Shown here: positions 1-8,449 of the stretch, in pieces
Position numbering within the stretch: the stretch's first letter is position 1
How the letters are laid out: the number at the start of each line of letters is the position of its first letter
DNA from: Occultella aeris
Lineage (GTDB): Bacteria > Actinomycetota > Actinomycetes > Actinomycetales > Beutenbergiaceae
Assembly (NCBI RefSeq): GCF_902703175.1
Contig: NZ_CACRYJ010000034.1
Span: 1-58,595, forward strand
Length of the DNA: 58,595 nucleotides
Direction: 5' to 3'
Position numbers and translations under genes: made by a program
The notes under the pieces: model-generated
The model's input: only the letters and a program-made list of their open reading frames with translations
The model's database searches: none
What the model was told of the DNA's origin: nothing

Positions 1-20
1 GTCGACGGGGGTGGGGGGCG

Positions 21-1022
21 ATGACGGCGGTGGCTGCGCACGATGCTGACTTGGATCAGGTGGCTGCGCGGCGGCTCACGGACCAGCTGCGTGTTGCGCT
101 TGAGGGCGGGTGGCAGTTGGCGATCAGGGCGTGGGAGGGGCGCGTGTGGATCGCTCTCGGGTATGCCTCGTGGGATGAGTACTGCACGCGTGAACTCGGG
201 CAGTGTCGGATACGGGTCCCGCGTCAGGACCGCGAGGAGGTGCTGGCGCCGTTGTCGGCGGCAGGCATGAGCACCCGTGCAATCGGCTCGCTGACTGGGT
301 TGCATTCGACGACGGTGCGCCGTGTCCTCGCCGATGCCGATGCCGATGCCGATGCCGATGCCGATGCCGGCGAGACGGGGTCGGATCCCGACGGTGAGCC
401 CGGCGCACGCCGGGGTGCTTCCGGCCGGAGCCGGGTGGCTGGCCGGGATGGCAAGCAATACCCGAGCAGGCGCCCGACCAGGAGTGATGTGCTGGTGCGT
501 CGTGCGGAGGTCGCGCGGCTCCGTAATCTCGGACTGAGCCAGGTTCGGATCGCCTCTGAGCTGAGGGTCGCGCAGGCCACGGTGTCGGCTGATCTGGCGG
601 AGTTGACCGCGATCTCGGGGGCGGCCGGCGTTGCCGGGCTCACCGGCGTGCTGCAGGAGGCCCGTGATGAGGCCGGACGTACCGATGTGGCTGCGGTGGC
701 CGAGTACCTCGGCGTGCAGACGTCCGGTGGACGTGACCTGGCCCGGATGTCGAAGCAACCGTTGATCGACCTCGCCGGGACGCTGGCCGTGATCCTGGAC
801 GAGGTCGTGTATTCGGACGAGTGGCTCGATCACGCCCAGCACGAGGCGGCTGTCGCGGTGTTGTTGCCAGGGGCGGCGCGCCTCGTGGAGCAACTGGCCC
901 GGATCCTGGGGGCACTCACTGAGGCCGACCGAGCCAGTTCCGCGTGGGCGGACCTGCAGAAGGCGATCGGTCCACTCCTCGCGTGGGGCGACCCGGCCGG
1001 CGGATTAGAGGCCAGCTCATGA
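21..1022 (+). CDS. HTH DNA-binding protein with two helix-turn-helix segments
   Basis: A 333-residue putative DNA-binding protein. Two helix-turn-helix-like segments are visible, at about residues 82-103 (GMSTRAIGSLTGLHSTTVRR) and 165-193 (LRNLGLSQVRIASELRVAQA). They are separated by an Asp-Ala run (residues 104-116) encoded by six tandem CCGATG hexamers and a basic linker. The N-terminal 60 residues (WEGRVWIALGYASWDEYC) resemble the helical start of actinobacterial plasmid and phage-type ParB/Xre-like regulators. The ATG at 21 follows a G-rich stretch. The stop overlaps the next start as ATGA, so it is probably translationally coupled to the tad locus and may regulate it. That role is inference, and no family is named with confidence. 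Confidence 0.7.
   Translation: MTAVAAHDADLDQVAARRLTDQLRVALEGGWQLAIRAWEGRVWIALGYASWDEYCTRELGQCRIRVPRQDREEVLAPLSAAGMSTRAIGSLTGLHSTTVRRVLADADADADADADAGETGSDPDGEPGARRGASGRSRVAGRDGKQYPSRRPTRSDVLVRRAEVARLRNLGLSQVRIASELRVAQATVSADLAELTAISGAAGVAGLTGVLQEARDEAGRTDVAAVAEYLGVQTSGGRDLARMSKQPLIDLAGTLAVILDEVVYSDEWLDHAQHEAAVAVLLPGAARLVEQLARILGALTEADRASSAWADLQKAIGPLLAWGDPAGGLEASS
331..366 (+). repeat. In-frame hexanucleotide microsatellite (CCGATG x6)
   Basis: Six perfect head-to-tail copies of CCGATG encode the Ala-Asp linker between the two HTH segments of the first gene. Because the unit is six bases, copy-number change would alter linker length without shifting the frame. Confidence 0.95.
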
Positions 1023-1360
1023 CTTCTGAACGCTGGCCGGTGCCGAGCTCCGAGGAGTTGGAGGGCCGCAAACGGGAACTGCTCGGTCGCACCCGCAGGT
1101 GGGCTGTGACCGGCACCGGCTTAGGCGTCCTCGGACTGGGCGGTCTGCTCTTGGCGGAGCGGGCCGGTGTCGCCTGGCTGACCGTCTGCCTGGCCGCGCT
1201 GCTGTGCGTGTCCTGGGGCTGGGCGCTCCTTGCGCTGTTCCTCGGCTGGGGCGGCCTCCTGCTGGGAATGGTCGCGGCCGGGATGGGCCAGGTGGTTGCC
1301 GCAGCCCGGACCCACATCGAGAACGGATCAGAGAATAGGGGTGGTGGTGGTCTTGACTGA
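1019..1360 (+). CDS. Small membrane protein of the tad locus
   Basis: A 113-residue protein of unknown function. A charged N-terminus of about 30 residues is followed by three closely spaced hydrophobic stretches (about residues 31-48, 52-68 and 69-88), consistent with an integral inner-membrane protein. The C-terminus is short and polar. The ATG at 1019 overlaps the upstream stop (ATGA), which decides the start over the longer open frame. Its place between the HTH gene and the sigma-like gene suggests co-expression with the pilus genes. I do not recognise a family. Confidence 0.6.
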   Translation: MTSERWPVPSSEELEGRKRELLGRTRRWAVTGTGLGVLGLGGLLLAERAGVAWLTVCLAALLCVSWGWALLALFLGWGGLLLGMVAAGMGQVVAAARTHIENGSENRGGGGLD

Positions 1361-1988
1361 CGTGAGAGGGTGCGGAGTTAAGAGCCGCGGCGGCGTCGCC
1401 GAGTTCGGCATCACAGAGGGCGATTTCGTCGCGGCATGTGATGAGCAACGGGGGTTCGTCATGCACCTACTCGGCAGCCGCCGGTGGGAGGCAGACGATG
1501 TCATGGCGCAACTCGCGCTGGACCTGCTGAAGTCGCTTCCCCGCTGGGCGGCTGCACCCGAGCACCCGTGCCTGGGTGCCTGGGCTCATGGCGTGGCGGT
1601 GCGCACGTTCTACTCGTGGCTCCGCTCCCCGGGCGCCGGGCGAGGGCCTGGTGGGAGCGCACTGGTCAGCGCCGAGGCGCTTGCCGACGTCGGCGCCGAG
1701 ATCGAGGAACCCCCAAGTCGTGGACGAGGCTCCTCGACAACCCAGTTGATGCGGCGGCAGCTCGCTGACCGCCTGCGCGAGGCGATGCTTGCGCAGCCGG
1801 GCGGTGCGGCGCAGTGGGCGCGGATGGTGACCCCCGATGGGCAGGTACGGGGCAAGACTGCACGGGCCGCGTTGCAGGTGCTGCTCGAGGTCGTCGACCC
1901 CGATGGCGCCATGAGGCGTGCGGCCGGCTACCGAACGGGCACGTGGTGGCCAGGAGCGGACGGGGGCGTGGTGGATGTGGCCTCGTAG
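1341..1988 (+). CDS. Possible sigma-factor-like regulatory protein
   Basis: About 215 residues from a GTG start at 1341, which overlaps the end of the membrane-protein gene and is preceded by a purine-rich AGAATAGGGG. The segment with EADDVMAQLALDLLKSLPRW and AWAHGVAVRTFYSWLRS has the spacing and helix pattern of sigma-70 region 2 (DDVVQ-type helix, then a wL...aRn..d.lRr-type helix). A second helical block (about residues 130-195) could be a degenerate region 4. The similarity is weak and by eye. Its position just before the pilus structural genes would suit a dedicated regulator. Alternative: an unrelated helical protein. Confidence 0.45.
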   Translation: MVVVLTDVRGCGVKSRGGVAEFGITEGDFVAACDEQRGFVMHLLGSRRWEADDVMAQLALDLLKSLPRWAAAPEHPCLGAWAHGVAVRTFYSWLRSPGAGRGPGGSALVSAEALADVGAEIEEPPSRGRGSSTTQLMRRQLADRLREAMLAQPGGAAQWARMVTPDGQVRGKTARAALQVLLEVVDPDGAMRRAAGYRTGTWWPGADGGVVDVAS

Positions 1989-2031
1989 GAGCGCCTTAGC
2001 CACAGATGCCGACCGGACCGAGGACGGCCCG

Positions 2032-2739
2032 ATGGCACCGCCCGGGCGCGGCACGACCGCGACGGGGGGCGCGGTGGCTGCCGCGTCCAATGGCCACCCC
2101 ACGGCGGGCCAGATTCCAGGACAGCCGCACCGGCCCTTGCCGAAGCCACTTCCGCGGCGTCGGCGACCGGCGACGATCGCTTTGGCTGTCGCGATGATCG
2201 CACTTGGCGGTCTGACCGGGGCGTGGCTGCTGAGCCGTTCGGGCGAGACCCAGACGGTCCTTGTGGTGGCGGAGTCGGTGGCACGGGGCGAGGCGGTGAC
2301 GGCGACTGATCTGACGACCACCGTGCTCCCGGTGGGTGTGCTGAACCTTCGCACGGTGCCCTCGACCAGTCTGGATGAGGTGGTCGGCGCGGTTGCCGCG
2401 GCCGACCTGGTGGCGGGCACGGTGCTGACACCGGACTCGATCACCGAGGAACTGGTGCCCGGGCCGGGGAACTCGGTGGTCGGTGTGGCTCTGACGTGGA
2501 CGCAGATGCCGGGCCAGCCGATCGGCTCCGGGGACCATGTGCGGTTCGTGGCGACCCCACCGGTCGGCGGTGAGATGCCAGCCGGGGATCCGGAGACGAT
2601 CGAGGCGGTGGTGGTCAACGCCCAGGCCACCGACGCGGGTTGGCTGGTGAATGTGGAGCTGCCGACTTCGTCCGCACCGCAGTTGGCTGCGCTGGCAGGC
2701 ACGACCCGGATCGCGCTCGTGATCGACACGGTCGGTTGA
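2032..2739 (+). CDS. SAF-domain pilus assembly protein (CpaB/RcpC-like)
   Basis: About 235 residues. A proline/arginine-rich cytosolic N-terminus leads to one membrane anchor (TIALAVAMIALGGLTGAWLL, about residues 45-64). A SAF domain follows (TVLVVAESVARGEAVTATDL) and then a beta-rich exported part. In Tad systems CpaB/RcpC is a periplasmic/wall-facing assembly factor; SAF domains may bind cell-wall polymers. The start at 2032 has GAGGAC seven bases upstream; an in-frame ATG at 1975, overlapping the previous gene, is an alternative. It lies four bases from the TadZ-like gene in the same operon. Confidence 0.75.
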   Translation: MAPPGRGTTATGGAVAAASNGHPTAGQIPGQPHRPLPKPLPRRRRPATIALAVAMIALGGLTGAWLLSRSGETQTVLVVAESVARGEAVTATDLTTTVLPVGVLNLRTVPSTSLDEVVGAVAAADLVAGTVLTPDSITEELVPGPGNSVVGVALTWTQMPGQPIGSGDHVRFVATPPVGGEMPAGDPETIEAVVVNAQATDAGWLVNVELPTSSAPQLAALAGTTRIALVIDTVG

Positions 2740-2743
2740 GACG

Positions 2744-3619
2744 ATGGCGCTGATCACCGTGTTGAGCGCGAAGGGTGCACCGGGTTGCACGACCACCGCG
2801 CTTGGGCTCACGTTGCGCTGGCCCACGCCGGCGTTGTTGGTTGAGGCCGACGTGGCGGGCTCGGCGATCCTGGCCGGGTACCTGCGTGGGGAGCTGCACC
2901 AGGACCACGGTGTCCTGCCCCTTGCCGTCGCGCAGGCCCATACCCGCCGCCTGGAGATGACCGACCTATGGGACCAGACGCTGCCCCTCGCCCCGCCCTC
3001 GCACGACCAGCCCGCCCCCCGTGGGCTGTTTGGTGCGACATCGGGTGCGTCCGGGCCGGTGGCGCAGAGCCCGGTGCAGTACCTGCTGCCCGGGATCCCG
3101 CACGCCACCCAGTCCGCTGCGGTCCGATCCCTCTGGGGTGAGTTGGCCAGCACTCTGCAGACACTGGAGGAGGGGGGGATGGACGCCATCGTCGATCTCG
3201 GGCGCTTCAGTGTTGGTGAGGAGGACCGGCACGGGCTGCTGGCGCGTTCGGACCAGATCGTGGTGGTGACCGGGTCACGGTTGCCGCAGATCCACGCGAC
3301 GAAGACGCTCGCGGAGCACCTGCGGGCCCGGTATGCGCCGGCCGCGGCGGAGATGAGCCCGCTGGCGATCGTGGTGGTGGGCCCGGGCCGTCCCTTCGAT
3401 GCCGGTGAGATCGCGCAGTTGTGCGGGCTGCCACTGGCAGGGACTCTCGCGTGGGACCCCTCCAGCGCGGAGGTCTACAGCTGCGGGGCGAGGCCGGGAC
3501 GAAAGTTCGCCGGTGCCGCACTGAACCGCTCGCTCACCGCGCTCACCGACACCCTCCGCAGTCGTGTCGGTACGCGGCGGGCGCACCTGGTCGGCACCCG
3601 CACGGGAGGCGACGAATGA
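2744..3619 (+). CDS. tadZ: MinD/ParA-like ATPase, TadZ/CpaE-like
   Basis: A 291-residue P-loop ATPase of the deviant Walker A class: SAKGAPGCTTTALGL at residues 8-22, with the signature lysine K10 next to the loop. It lacks an obvious N-terminal receiver-like domain, so it is the short actinobacterial form. TadZ/CpaE proteins place the Tad machine at the pole or membrane and interact with TadA. The ATG at 2744 follows the SAF gene directly and the stop overlaps the TadA start (ATGA), supporting operon membership. The exact partner is inferred from context. Confidence 0.8.
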   Translation: MALITVLSAKGAPGCTTTALGLTLRWPTPALLVEADVAGSAILAGYLRGELHQDHGVLPLAVAQAHTRRLEMTDLWDQTLPLAPPSHDQPAPRGLFGATSGASGPVAQSPVQYLLPGIPHATQSAAVRSLWGELASTLQTLEEGGMDAIVDLGRFSVGEEDRHGLLARSDQIVVVTGSRLPQIHATKTLAEHLRARYAPAAAEMSPLAIVVVGPGRPFDAGEIAQLCGLPLAGTLAWDPSSAEVYSCGARPGRKFAGAALNRSLTALTDTLRSRVGTRRAHLVGTRTGGDE

Positions 3620-5181
3620 GCACCGCGTCACCACCGCAGCAGGAGCGCAGGTCGCTCAGCGAACTCCCGCTGCTCAAGCCGCCCGCAAACGTCCAGCCGG
3701 TTGCGATTCCGGCGACATCGACCGAGCCGGAGCGGCCGGGCGTCGAGGGCGCCGCGGGCGGCCACCGCCTCTACGCCAGAGCGGGCAACGGGCACTTGGA
3801 CGCGGCGGCGACGCCTCGGGGTGTCGGGGGCGGCGAGTCGTTCTGGCAGGAGGTGGAGGCGCTGCGGGCGCAGGTGAGCACGGCGTTGGCCGGGCACGAG
3901 GCGGCCCTGCGCGGCGATGAGGATACCCAGCGCGAGATCGGGCGGAGCCTGTTGGCGAGCCACCTTCGCGAGCACCAGGGCGCGCTGATGCGCGAGGGCC
4001 ACCAACGCTGGGATCCGGACTACGCCGACGCCCTGAACAAGGCCGTAATGGCGGCCCTGTTCGGCCTTGGCCGGCTGGAGCCCTTGGTCGAGGCGGACAC
4101 GGTGGAGAACGTGGAGATCACCGGTTGCGACCAGGTCCTGGTATTGCACTCCGATGGTCGCCGGGAACGCGCGGCACCGGTGGCGGAGTCCGATGAGCGG
4201 CTGATCCGGGACCTGGCGTTCCTGGCCAGCCGGCGCAGCGCGAGTGGGGAGCGCTCCTTCACCCGCGCGAACCCGATGCTGTCGTTGTCGCTGCCGCCGG
4301 ACCTGCGCCTGCAGGCGTCTGCGTTCATCACCCCGCGGCCGAAGGTGGTGATCCGTAAGGACCGCCTGCCCGCCATCGACCTTGCCGGGCTGCGCGACCT
4401 CGGCGAGCTGGACGAGGTCATCTACGACTTCCTGTCGGCGGCGGTGCGGGCGCACAAGAGCATCGTGGTCTCCGGCCGGGGTCAGGGTTCGGGCAAGACG
4501 ACGCTGCTTCGGGCGCTGATCGGGCAGATGGACCCGTGGGAGTCGATCGTGACCGCCGAGGACATCGACGAGCTGCGCATCCACCAGGTCCCCGAGCGCC
4601 ACCATCGGGTCACCTCCTTCGTGGCCCGCCCGGGTACGGGGGAGGTTGGCGTCGATGGTAGGAGCGCGGGGGAGTACACCCTGAACGAGGTGGTCTACGG
4701 TGCGTTGCGGTTCAACGCTGACCGGGTTGTGGTGGGCGAGGTGCGGGGGAGCGAGGTGATCCCGATGTTCAAGGCGATGCAGATGGGTAACGGGTCCTTC
4801 TCGACCATCCACGCCAACTCCGCTCGGGACGTGGTGGAGCGGCTGGTCACGTGCGCGGTCGAGGACGCCTCGGTGACCGAGATCTTCGCCTACCGGCAGG
4901 TCTACCAGCACATCGACCTGATCGTGTTCCTGGACGCCACCTACGATCCGGTGACAGGGCAGCGGTACCGGTTCATCAGCCAGATCATCGAGGTCACTGC
5001 GCCCGATGATGTGGCCACGGCGCCGTATGCGGTGAACGAGGTGTTCATGCCGGGACCGGACCGGCGGGCGGTGCCCACCGGGGTCTCGCCGACATTCACA
5101 GCGGAGCTGAACGCGCACGGCTTCCAGACGCGGGACCTGTCCGGTCCCGGCGCGTGGCCAACCGGCGGGAGCATGCCATGA
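3616..5181 (+). CDS. tadA: TadA/CpaF secretion ATPase
   Basis: A 521-residue cytoplasmic hexameric ATPase that powers Tad pilus assembly. A disordered N-terminus (about 75 residues) precedes the CpaF N-domain (LGRLEPLVEADTVENVEITG). The RecA-like core follows, with Walker A GQGSGKTT (K294), an Asp box (VTAEDIDELRI) and the Walker B/His box region NADRVVVGEVRG ... GSFSTIHANSARD. These are the hallmark motifs of the VirB11/TadA family. The start at 3616 overlaps the TadZ stop and has GGAGGCG upstream, so the longer open frame beginning at 3421 is rejected. The stop overlaps TadB. Confidence 0.95.
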   Translation: MSTASPPQQERRSLSELPLLKPPANVQPVAIPATSTEPERPGVEGAAGGHRLYARAGNGHLDAAATPRGVGGGESFWQEVEALRAQVSTALAGHEAALRGDEDTQREIGRSLLASHLREHQGALMREGHQRWDPDYADALNKAVMAALFGLGRLEPLVEADTVENVEITGCDQVLVLHSDGRRERAAPVAESDERLIRDLAFLASRRSASGERSFTRANPMLSLSLPPDLRLQASAFITPRPKVVIRKDRLPAIDLAGLRDLGELDEVIYDFLSAAVRAHKSIVVSGRGQGSGKTTLLRALIGQMDPWESIVTAEDIDELRIHQVPERHHRVTSFVARPGTGEVGVDGRSAGEYTLNEVVYGALRFNADRVVVGEVRGSEVIPMFKAMQMGNGSFSTIHANSARDVVERLVTCAVEDASVTEIFAYRQVYQHIDLIVFLDATYDPVTGQRYRFISQIIEVTAPDDVATAPYAVNEVFMPGPDRRAVPTGVSPTFTAELNAHGFQTRDLSGPGAWPTGGSMP

Positions 5182-6047
5182 CCGAGATGGTCGGCGCACT
5201 GCTCGGGCTCCTGGTCGCCGGCGGCCTGGTGCTCCTGGTCGTGGGGCTGCGCCCCCGGCACGATCAAGAGCCCCGGGAAGCGGTGCGCGTGCCGTGGACC
5301 TCACGCCTGTGGCGCTCCCGTGCCCGGTTCCGCGATGCCATGGTGGGTGCGGTGGTCGGCGTGGTCCTGGCCGCGGTGTCCGGGTTGCCGGTCCTGGTGA
5401 TCGTCTGCGCCGCACTTGGGGTGACCGGGCCGCCGCTGTTCCGCCAGCCGACGTCGGTGCGGGTGCTTGCCCGGCAGGAGGCGGTGGAGACGTGGGTGCG
5501 GGCCCTGACCGGGATGCTCACCGGCGGGGTCGGTATCGAGGTGGCGATCCGGACGTCGTTGCCCTCGACGCCGGCGGCGATCAGGCCGGAGGTGACGCGG
5601 TTGGTGGCGCGGCTGCAGTCCCAGCAGCCGCTGGACGCTTCGTTGCGGCGGTGGGCGGATGAGACGGACGACCGGATCTGCGACCTTGTTGCCGGGGTGC
5701 TGATCATGGGCGCGGAGACTCAGCACGGTGGCCTGTCCCGGGCGCTGGCGGATCTGTCGACCTCGGTCGCCGAGGAGAACCGCATGATGCGACGGATCGA
5801 GGCCGACCGGGCCGGCACCCGCACGGTCGCGCGCATTGTGGCGGGCATCTCGGTGGTGATGTTCGCGCTGGTCATGGCCGGGCCGTTCGGCGATGCCTAC
5901 CGTGATCTGCTCGGGCAGCTGCTGCTGGTGGTCTTCGGACTCGCCTACGCGGCGATGCTGCGCTGGATGACGGTGCTCAGCAGACTGCCCCCACGTCCCC
6001 GGTTCCTGACCGACCCGGCCCACGTCGTCGGGAGCGCACACCCATGA
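5178..6047 (+). CDS. tadB: TadB-like inner-membrane platform protein (T2SSF domain)
   Basis: A 289-residue polytopic protein. An N-terminal hydrophobic helix (about residues 5-24) and a second pair near residues 55-80 precede a GspF/T2SSF-type cytosolic helical domain (TLPSTPAAIRPEV-type region, AGVLIMGAETQHGGLSRALA). Two C-terminal membrane helices follow (IVAGISVVMFALVMAGPF, LLGQLLLVVFGLAYAAMLRW). TadB and TadC form the membrane platform engaged by TadA. It overlaps TadA upstream and TadC downstream by four bases each. Confidence 0.88.
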   Translation: MTEMVGALLGLLVAGGLVLLVVGLRPRHDQEPREAVRVPWTSRLWRSRARFRDAMVGAVVGVVLAAVSGLPVLVIVCAALGVTGPPLFRQPTSVRVLARQEAVETWVRALTGMLTGGVGIEVAIRTSLPSTPAAIRPEVTRLVARLQSQQPLDASLRRWADETDDRICDLVAGVLIMGAETQHGGLSRALADLSTSVAEENRMMRRIEADRAGTRTVARIVAGISVVMFALVMAGPFGDAYRDLLGQLLLVVFGLAYAAMLRWMTVLSRLPPRPRFLTDPAHVVGSAHP

Positions 6048-6934
6048 GCCTGCTGCTGGGAGTCATCCTCGCCGGCGCTGCCGTCGGCGCCGGCGCGTAT
6101 CTGCTGGTCCGGGTTCTGGTGCCGGGTGTGCCGGCCTTGGGCAAGGCCCTGGAGCGGTTGGACAGTGAGCCGGTTCCGGTGCTGGTCCTGCCCGACGGTG
6201 CGCCGATGTCCCAGCGGGTCGGTACCAGGCTGGCACGAGGCCTCGGCACCCGTACCCATGCCCTGGTATTGGTCAGCGACACCGATTTGGCCATCCTGGA
6301 CAAGCCCCGCAGCGAGTTACTCGGGGAGAAGGCGATCTGCGCCATCATCGCCTTCCTGATGGGCCCGGTGATCACAGTGATCTTGACCGCAGGCGGGGTG
6401 CCGGTGAGTCTCCTGCTGCCGGGGATCGTCTCGCTTGCCCTGGCGGGCCTAGCCTGGATCTACCCCGACCTCGCGGCACGGGAGCAAGCGGCGAAGTCAC
6501 GGTATGAGTTCGCCGCCGCGGCAACGGCCTACCTGGAACTGGTCGCGATCGCCCGCGTCGCCGGGGACGCGGCCAATGAGGCCATGGTCCGCGCGGCCAA
6601 GATCTCTGGCAACGCCACGTTCCGCCGGATCTCCCAAGCGCTGCAGCAGTCCACCTGGGCCGGGACCGCGCCCTGGGATGCCGTGCTCGAACTACGCACC
6701 AGCCTGGACGTCCCAGAACTTGGCGACATCGCCGACATCATGCGCCTGACCGGCGGCGGCGGCCAGGTGATCGACTCGCTGCGCCAACGAGCCCGAGCAT
6801 TGCGCGATTCCCAACTTGCCGCCGAGCAGGCCCGCGCCGTCCAGCGATCCGAACGATTGACCGCCGCCGCGACCCTGACCGGCGTGGTGTTCATACTCAT
6901 GCTCCTGTATCCCGCCGCCGCCAACATGCTCTGA
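6044..6934 (+). CDS. tadC: TadC-like inner-membrane platform protein (T2SSF domain)
   Basis: A 296-residue paralogue of TadB. An N-terminal membrane helix (LLLGVILAGAAVGAGAYLLV) is followed by a linker with the conserved LLGEKAICAIIAFLMGPV helix pair. The T2SSF helical domain (AYLELVAIARVAGDAANEAM ... ISQALQQS) and a C-terminal membrane helix (AATLTGVVFILMLLYPAAAN) complete it. It partners TadB. The start overlaps the TadB stop (ATGA). A 66-base gap to the pilin gene follows, the first real break in the operon, probably allowing higher pilin expression. Confidence 0.88.
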   Translation: MSLLLGVILAGAAVGAGAYLLVRVLVPGVPALGKALERLDSEPVPVLVLPDGAPMSQRVGTRLARGLGTRTHALVLVSDTDLAILDKPRSELLGEKAICAIIAFLMGPVITVILTAGGVPVSLLLPGIVSLALAGLAWIYPDLAAREQAAKSRYEFAAAATAYLELVAIARVAGDAANEAMVRAAKISGNATFRRISQALQQSTWAGTAPWDAVLELRTSLDVPELGDIADIMRLTGGGGQVIDSLRQRARALRDSQLAAEQARAVQRSERLTAAATLTGVVFILMLLYPAAANML

Positions 6935-7000
6935 CAAACCCGAACACCTTAAGCCGGGGCCACCGTGGCACCGGCACCCAGTGGAAAAGGGGAACACGAT

Positions 7001-7180
7001 ATGTATCGCAGGATCACCAAGTCCCTTCGACGGCGCCTGGATCAGGTCCGAACCCGTGCCGAGCGTGGGGCGAGCACCGTGGAATGGGTCATCATCACCG
7101 CCTGCCTGGTCGCGATCGCAGTGGGCCTGGTGGTGCTGATCACCTCCGTGGTCAACAACCGCTCCGCAGGCATCTTCTGA
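7001..7180 (+). CDS. flp: Flp-type prepilin (major pilin candidate)
   Basis: A 59-residue precursor. A basic leader of 23 residues ends in ERG, followed by ASTVEWVIITACLVAIAV. Cleavage after G23 would leave Glu at +5, the class IV/Flp prepilin peptidase rule, at the head of a single hydrophobic helix. The mature product of about 36 residues is at the small end for actinobacterial Flp pilins. The ATG at 7001 follows AAAAGGGGAA. An upstream in-frame ATG at 6965 has no comparable site. No TadV-type prepilin peptidase gene is seen in the window. Confidence 0.85.
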   Translation: MYRRITKSLRRRLDQVRTRAERGASTVEWVIITACLVAIAVGLVVLITSVVNNRSAGIF

Positions 7181-7194
7181 CTGGGCACCGACGC

Positions 7195-7596
7195 ATGACC
7201 AGGCGGGCAGTCCGACCTCCTCACCCACGGCGTGAGGGGGACCGCGGCGCGATGACCCTCGAGGCCGTCATCGTCCTGCCAGCCGTCCTGCTGCTCATCT
7301 TCGTGGCCATCCAAGCCGGCCTGTGGTTCCACGCCCGCGAGGTCGCCATGCACGCCGCATCCGCGGGCAGCACGGCCGCAAGCGCCGAGAACGCCACCAA
7401 CACGGATGGCGCCACCGCAGCGCAAGGATTCGTGGACCAGGTTGGCGCGCTGGGCGACGTCAGCATCACCATCGACAGCGCAGCCGAAACGGTCACAGTC
7501 ACGGTCAGCGGACAGGCACCCTCCATCGTCCCCGGGATGCCGCTGCCGACCATCACCCAGAGCTCGACCGCGGCCATCGAAAGGTGGACCCCATGA
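7195..7596 (+). CDS. TadE-like pseudopilin
   Basis: A 133-residue protein with a basic leader of about 18 residues ending DRG, then AMTLEAVIVLPAVLLLIFVA. This gives Gly at the cleavage site, Glu at +5 and a hydrophobic helix. The exported C-terminal part of about 95 residues (ATNTDGATAAQGFVDQVGAL onward) is typical of TadE family minor pilins. The start 14 bases after the pilin stop is chosen because upstream sequence in this frame overlaps the pilin gene. The stop overlaps the next start. Confidence 0.8.
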   Translation: MTRRAVRPPHPRREGDRGAMTLEAVIVLPAVLLLIFVAIQAGLWFHAREVAMHAASAGSTAASAENATNTDGATAAQGFVDQVGALGDVSITIDSAAETVTVTVSGQAPSIVPGMPLPTITQSSTAAIERWTP

Positions 7597-8030
7597 ACCG
7601 GCGCGCCCACCTGGGGCGTGACCGCGGCTCGATGACCGTCGAGTCGGCGATCCTCGCCGTGGCGTTCGTGCTGTTACTAGGCACCGTCATTGGCGTCGGT
7701 CGCGTCGGTCTGGCACGCAACACCATCGACCAGGTGGCACACGACGCCGCCCGGATCGCGAGCATCGCCCGCACCGGCCAGCAGGCCTCCCTCGACGCTC
7801 ACACCGCGGCCGCGGAATCCATCACGGATCAGGACCTGGCCTGCTCGCCGCTGACCGTCGACGTGGACACCGCCGGGTTCGCCAGCCCCGCGGGCACGCC
7901 AGCGCAGGTGGACGTGGTGGTGACCTGCGCGGTGCCATTGGCGGACTTGCTGCTGCCCTTCGCCCCAGGCACCGTCACACTCACCGCCACGGCCAGCCGG
8001 GCGATCGATACCTACCGGGAGCGATCATGA
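7593..8030 (+). CDS. Second TadE/TadF-like pseudopilin
   Basis: A 145-residue protein. The leader MNRRAHLGRDRG is followed by SMTVESAILAVAFVLLLGTV, again G|xxxxE with Glu at +5 and a single hydrophobic helix. A secreted domain with two cysteines (DLACSPLTV and VVTCAVPLA) may form one disulphide. It overlaps the upstream TadE-like gene (ATGA) and the downstream gene (ATGA). Minor pseudopilins of this type are thought to prime or cap Flp pili. A much longer upstream extension of this frame is rejected because it is antisense-like filler. Confidence 0.8.
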   Translation: MNRRAHLGRDRGSMTVESAILAVAFVLLLGTVIGVGRVGLARNTIDQVAHDAARIASIARTGQQASLDAHTAAAESITDQDLACSPLTVDVDTAGFASPAGTPAQVDVVVTCAVPLADLLLPFAPGTVTLTATASRAIDTYRERS

Positions 8031-8449
8031 GGCACGCGGCCGGCGCCGGTGTGGACACCGAGCGGGGGAGCATCACCCCGGCCGCGGTGATGTTCTCGAT
8101 CGTGCTGCTGCTGATCGTCGGTCTCGTGGTCGACGGCGGGCGGAAGTTGAACGCCGTCGCGCAGGCTGGCGACGTGGCGGCGCAGGCAGCCCATGTGGCG
8201 GCCCAGCAGCTCGACGCGGGCACGGTGCTGCTGGGTGGTGGCGCCATCGTGGATCCCGCGCAGGCGCAGGCCGCCGGGCAGGCGGTCCTGGCCGCCGCCG
8301 GGATGACCGGAGTGGTCTTGGTGGACGGCGATCGTGTCCTCGTCACCGCCACGTGCACCAGACCGACCGCCTTCCTCAGCCTGATCAACATCACCACCGT
8401 GCAAGGCACCGGCTCGGCCGAGGTCAGACTCGCGACAGGAGGACCATGA
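8027..8449 (+). CDS. TadG/TadE-related membrane-anchored pilus protein
   Basis: A 140-residue protein with leader MRHAAGAGVDTERG followed by SITPAAVMFSIVLLLIVGLV. The topology matches the two preceding pseudopilins, but the +5 Glu is replaced by Ala. It may therefore be anchored rather than processed and polymerised. The exported part is short (no von Willebrand domain), unlike full TadG proteins. It is the last of three consecutive overlapping pseudopilin-type genes. Function is inferred from topology and position. Confidence 0.7.
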   Translation: MRHAAGAGVDTERGSITPAAVMFSIVLLLIVGLVVDGGRKLNAVAQAGDVAAQAAHVAAQQLDAGTVLLGGGAIVDPAQAQAAGQAVLAAAGMTGVVLVDGDRVLVTATCTRPTAFLSLINITTVQGTGSAEVRLATGGP

